NCBI GenBank assembly: GCA_028875085.1
Contig: JAPPFU010000039.1
Coordinates: forward strand, 1 to 8,387
From: Chloroflexota bacterium
GTDB taxonomy: Bacteria > Chloroflexota > Dehalococcoidia > Lucifugimonadales > Australimonadaceae
Direction of reading: 5' to 3'
Length of the DNA: 8,387 nt
Shown: one piece after another, positions 6,116 to 8,387 of the stretch
How the letters are laid out: every line of letters begins with the position of its first letter
Position numbering within the stretch: the first letter of the stretch is position 1
Notes under the pieces: generated by a model
Database searches by the model: none
Seen by the model: only the letters and a program-made list of their open reading frames with translations
What the model was told of the DNA's origin: nothing
Made by a program: the position numbers and the translations under genes

Positions 6116-6934
6116 TTAGGCCTCGATAGCGGAGATGCGGTAGCGGCGCTTGCCCTTAGGCGCCTGGACGACCACTTCGTCGCCTTGCGTCTTCCCCTGA
6201 ACGGCGCGCCCCACCGGCGAATCGATGGACAGCTTGCCGCTGAGCGGGTCGGCCTCCGCCGAGCCGACGATGGTGTACGCCAGTTCCCTGCCCGACTCCA
6301 CGTCGTGCAAGCTGATCCGGCTGCCGACGCCGACGACCTTGGAGCGGTTGCCGTCCCGCGAACCTCCGACAATCACCGCGCGGCGCAGCGTCTCCTCCAA
6401 CTCGCGGATGCGCGCCTCATTCTCGCCTTGCACCTCGCGCGCTGCGTCCAGCGGGGAGTTCTCCGTAACGTCGCCGTCGGCCCGCGCCGCCTGGATAGCG
6501 CGCGCCACCTCCTCGCGGCGGTTCTTGCGGTCGGCCAACTCGGCGGTCATAGCGGCGTGGCCGTCCGCCGTCAGCTCGATGGCCTCGGGGTCGCCCGCCG
6601 CCACCGCGACGACCGCGGCGCGGACGGCGGAGCGCGGAATCTTGACGTGGGACGATAGCGAGATGGGCTTGCCATTCTGCTCTCCCGTGAGGCCGCGCTT
6701 TTGGAGGAAGACGAGGAACTGCTTCAGGTGGGTGAGGCGCCCGTGGACATCGCCGCCCGCGGAGACGACGCCCTCCGCGTAGTCCGCCACCAGCGGCGGC
6801 GTGATGCTCCCGACGATGCGCTCCAACCCGATCGCCCTGCCGAACCGGGATAACTCCTGATGCCCCCGTTCGTTGATGGGCTGCTTCGCCGATGCGGAGT
6901 ACCGCCTCAGCGCTTCGGACAGTGTTACGGCCAC
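6116..6934 (-). CDS. greA: GreA-type transcript cleavage factor with an N-terminal recombinase-core-like extension
   Basis: GreA enters the secondary channel of RNA polymerase and stimulates cleavage of backtracked RNA. Residues 118-272 form a full GreA: a coiled coil opening LTADGHAAMTAEL, the tip GDVTENSPLDAA with the acidic pair Asp155 and Glu158, then the C-terminal FKBP-like domain (VGVGSRISLHDVESG to the end). Ordinary GreA is about 158 residues. Here about 115 extra residues precede it; residues 3-82 resemble the helical SAM-like core-binding domain of tyrosine recombinases (TLSEALRRY at the start, FLVFLQKRGL at the end), with no catalytic recombinase domain. The GTG at 6934 is chosen for AAGAGG 4 bases upstream; ATG at 6952 is the alternative (278 residues). 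A promoter lies just upstream, excluding longer forms. The gene opens an operon with pyrD and a small gene. Confidence 0.92.
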   Translation of the reverse strand: MAVTLSEALRRYSASAKQPINERGHQELSRFGRAIGLERIVGSITPPLVADYAEGVVSAGGDVHGRLTHLKQFLVFLQKRGLTGEQNGKPISLSSHVKIPRSAVRAAVVAVAAGDPEAIELTADGHAAMTAELADRKNRREEVARAIQAARADGDVTENSPLDAAREVQGENEARIRELEETLRRAVIVGGSRDGNRSKVVGVGSRISLHDVESGRELAYTIVGSAEADPLSGKLSIDSPVGRAVQGKTQGDEVVVQAPKGKRRYRISAIEA

Positions 6935-6938
6935 AGAA

Positions 6939-6944
6939 CCTCTT
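6939..6944 (-). promoter_or_regulatory. Ribosome binding site favouring the GTG start of greA
   Basis: AAGAGG lies between the two possible starts, 4 bases before the GTG at 6934 and inside the reading frame if the ATG at 6952 is used. No Shine-Dalgarno sequence precedes the ATG, so GTG is favoured, though the spacing is short. Confidence 0.5.
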
Positions 6945-6974
6945 GAGCGCATAGGGTGCGCGGATGCTGCGGCG

Positions 6975-7003
6975 ATTCTAGGCGCCCCACCGCACAGCGT
7001 CAA
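6975..7003 (-). promoter_or_regulatory. sigma70-type promoter of the greA-pyrD operon
   Basis: TTGACG (7003-6998, 5 of 6 matches to the -35 consensus), a 17-base spacer, then TAGAAT (6980-6975, 5 of 6 matches to the -10 consensus). Transcription should start near 6968, 34 bases before the GTG at 6934 and 16 before the ATG at 6952. Confidence 0.75.
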
Positions 7004-7036
7004 CGAACCGCGCCCATCCCGCCCGCACTCCCGCCT

Positions 7037-7065
7037 TTGCGTTCTCGCCGCCCGCGTGGGATAAT
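7037..7065 (+). promoter_or_regulatory. Promoter of ftsH, extended -10 type
   Basis: GATAAT (7060-7065, 5 of 6 matches) is preceded by TGG, giving a TGn extended -10 element. A weak -35, TTGCGT (7037-7042), stands 17 bases upstream. The predicted start is near 7072, giving a leader of about 42 bases. The -35 boxes of ftsH and greA are 33 bases apart on opposite strands. Confidence 0.62.
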
Positions 7066-7102
7066 CGGAAGGTTGGCGGCGCATCGAGCCCGCCACGGGC
7101 GC

Positions 7103-7106
7103 AAGG
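7103..7106 (+). promoter_or_regulatory. Ribosome binding site of ftsH
   Basis: AAGG lies 7 bases before the ATG at 7114, a normal spacing. A second purine run, AGAGG at 7108-7112, is only 1 base from the ATG and is probably too close to act. Confidence 0.5.
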
Positions 7107-7113
7107 CAGAGGC

Positions 7114-8387
<1,274 letters not shown>

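Noticed and set aside
5870..6658. A 262-codon open frame on the plus strand across greA
   Set aside because: It is an antisense shadow of GreA and the PyrD N-terminus, with no domain and no ribosome binding site.
6935..7096. Extension of greA to an upstream start near 7096
   Set aside because: It would run through the -35 and -10 elements of the greA promoter, and the extra residues are low-complexity Arg-rich sequence.

Overview
The window is G+C-rich bacterial chromosome (about two thirds G+C by eye), densely packed with long genes on both strands. The FtsH and GreA sequences, the NusA with a long acidic tail, and the mix of leadered and leaderless promoters suggest a member of the Chloroflexota, perhaps near Dehalococcoidia. 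That placement is an impression from protein sequence, not a tested one. I see no tRNA, rRNA, CRISPR array, insertion sequence or phage gene.

Layout: (1) positions 1-1306, minus strand: the 5' part of nusA, with its own sigma70-type promoter, a leader hairpin and a strong ribosome binding site. (2) 1495-2673, plus: a stand-alone FIST-domain sensor protein, apparently made from a leaderless mRNA. (3) 2728-3639, minus: a membrane-anchored alpha/beta hydrolase, convergent with FIST. (4) 3663-4775, plus: a lipoprotein of the AttH/CrtC lipocalin-like family, divergent from the hydrolase across only 23 bp. (5) 7003 back to 4772, minus: an apparent operon of greA (with an unusual N-terminal extension), pyrD (class 2 dihydroorotate dehydrogenase with no standard start codon) and a small unknown gene. 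(6) 7114-8387, plus: ftsH, cut by the window edge just as its protease motif should begin.

The conserved housekeeping genes (nusA, greA, ftsH) have recognisable -35 and -10 elements spaced exactly 17 bp apart and 5' leaders. The accessory genes (FIST, hydrolase, lipoprotein) have only a TATA-like -10 element that ends 6-9 bases from the start codon, which predicts leaderless or nearly leaderless transcripts. Two proteins act on RNA polymerase (NusA, GreA), one in pyrimidine synthesis (PyrD), one in membrane protein quality control (FtsH), and the hydrolase/lipoprotein pair is probably envelope-located and co-expressed.

I do not see a clear multi-gene novel system. The points most worth checking are the recombinase-like N-terminal domain on GreA, the 23-bp bidirectional leaderless promoter, the strong avoidance of GTSAC (with Val-Thr pairs almost always written GTT/GTA-ACN), and the inferred CTG start of pyrD coupled to the greA stop.
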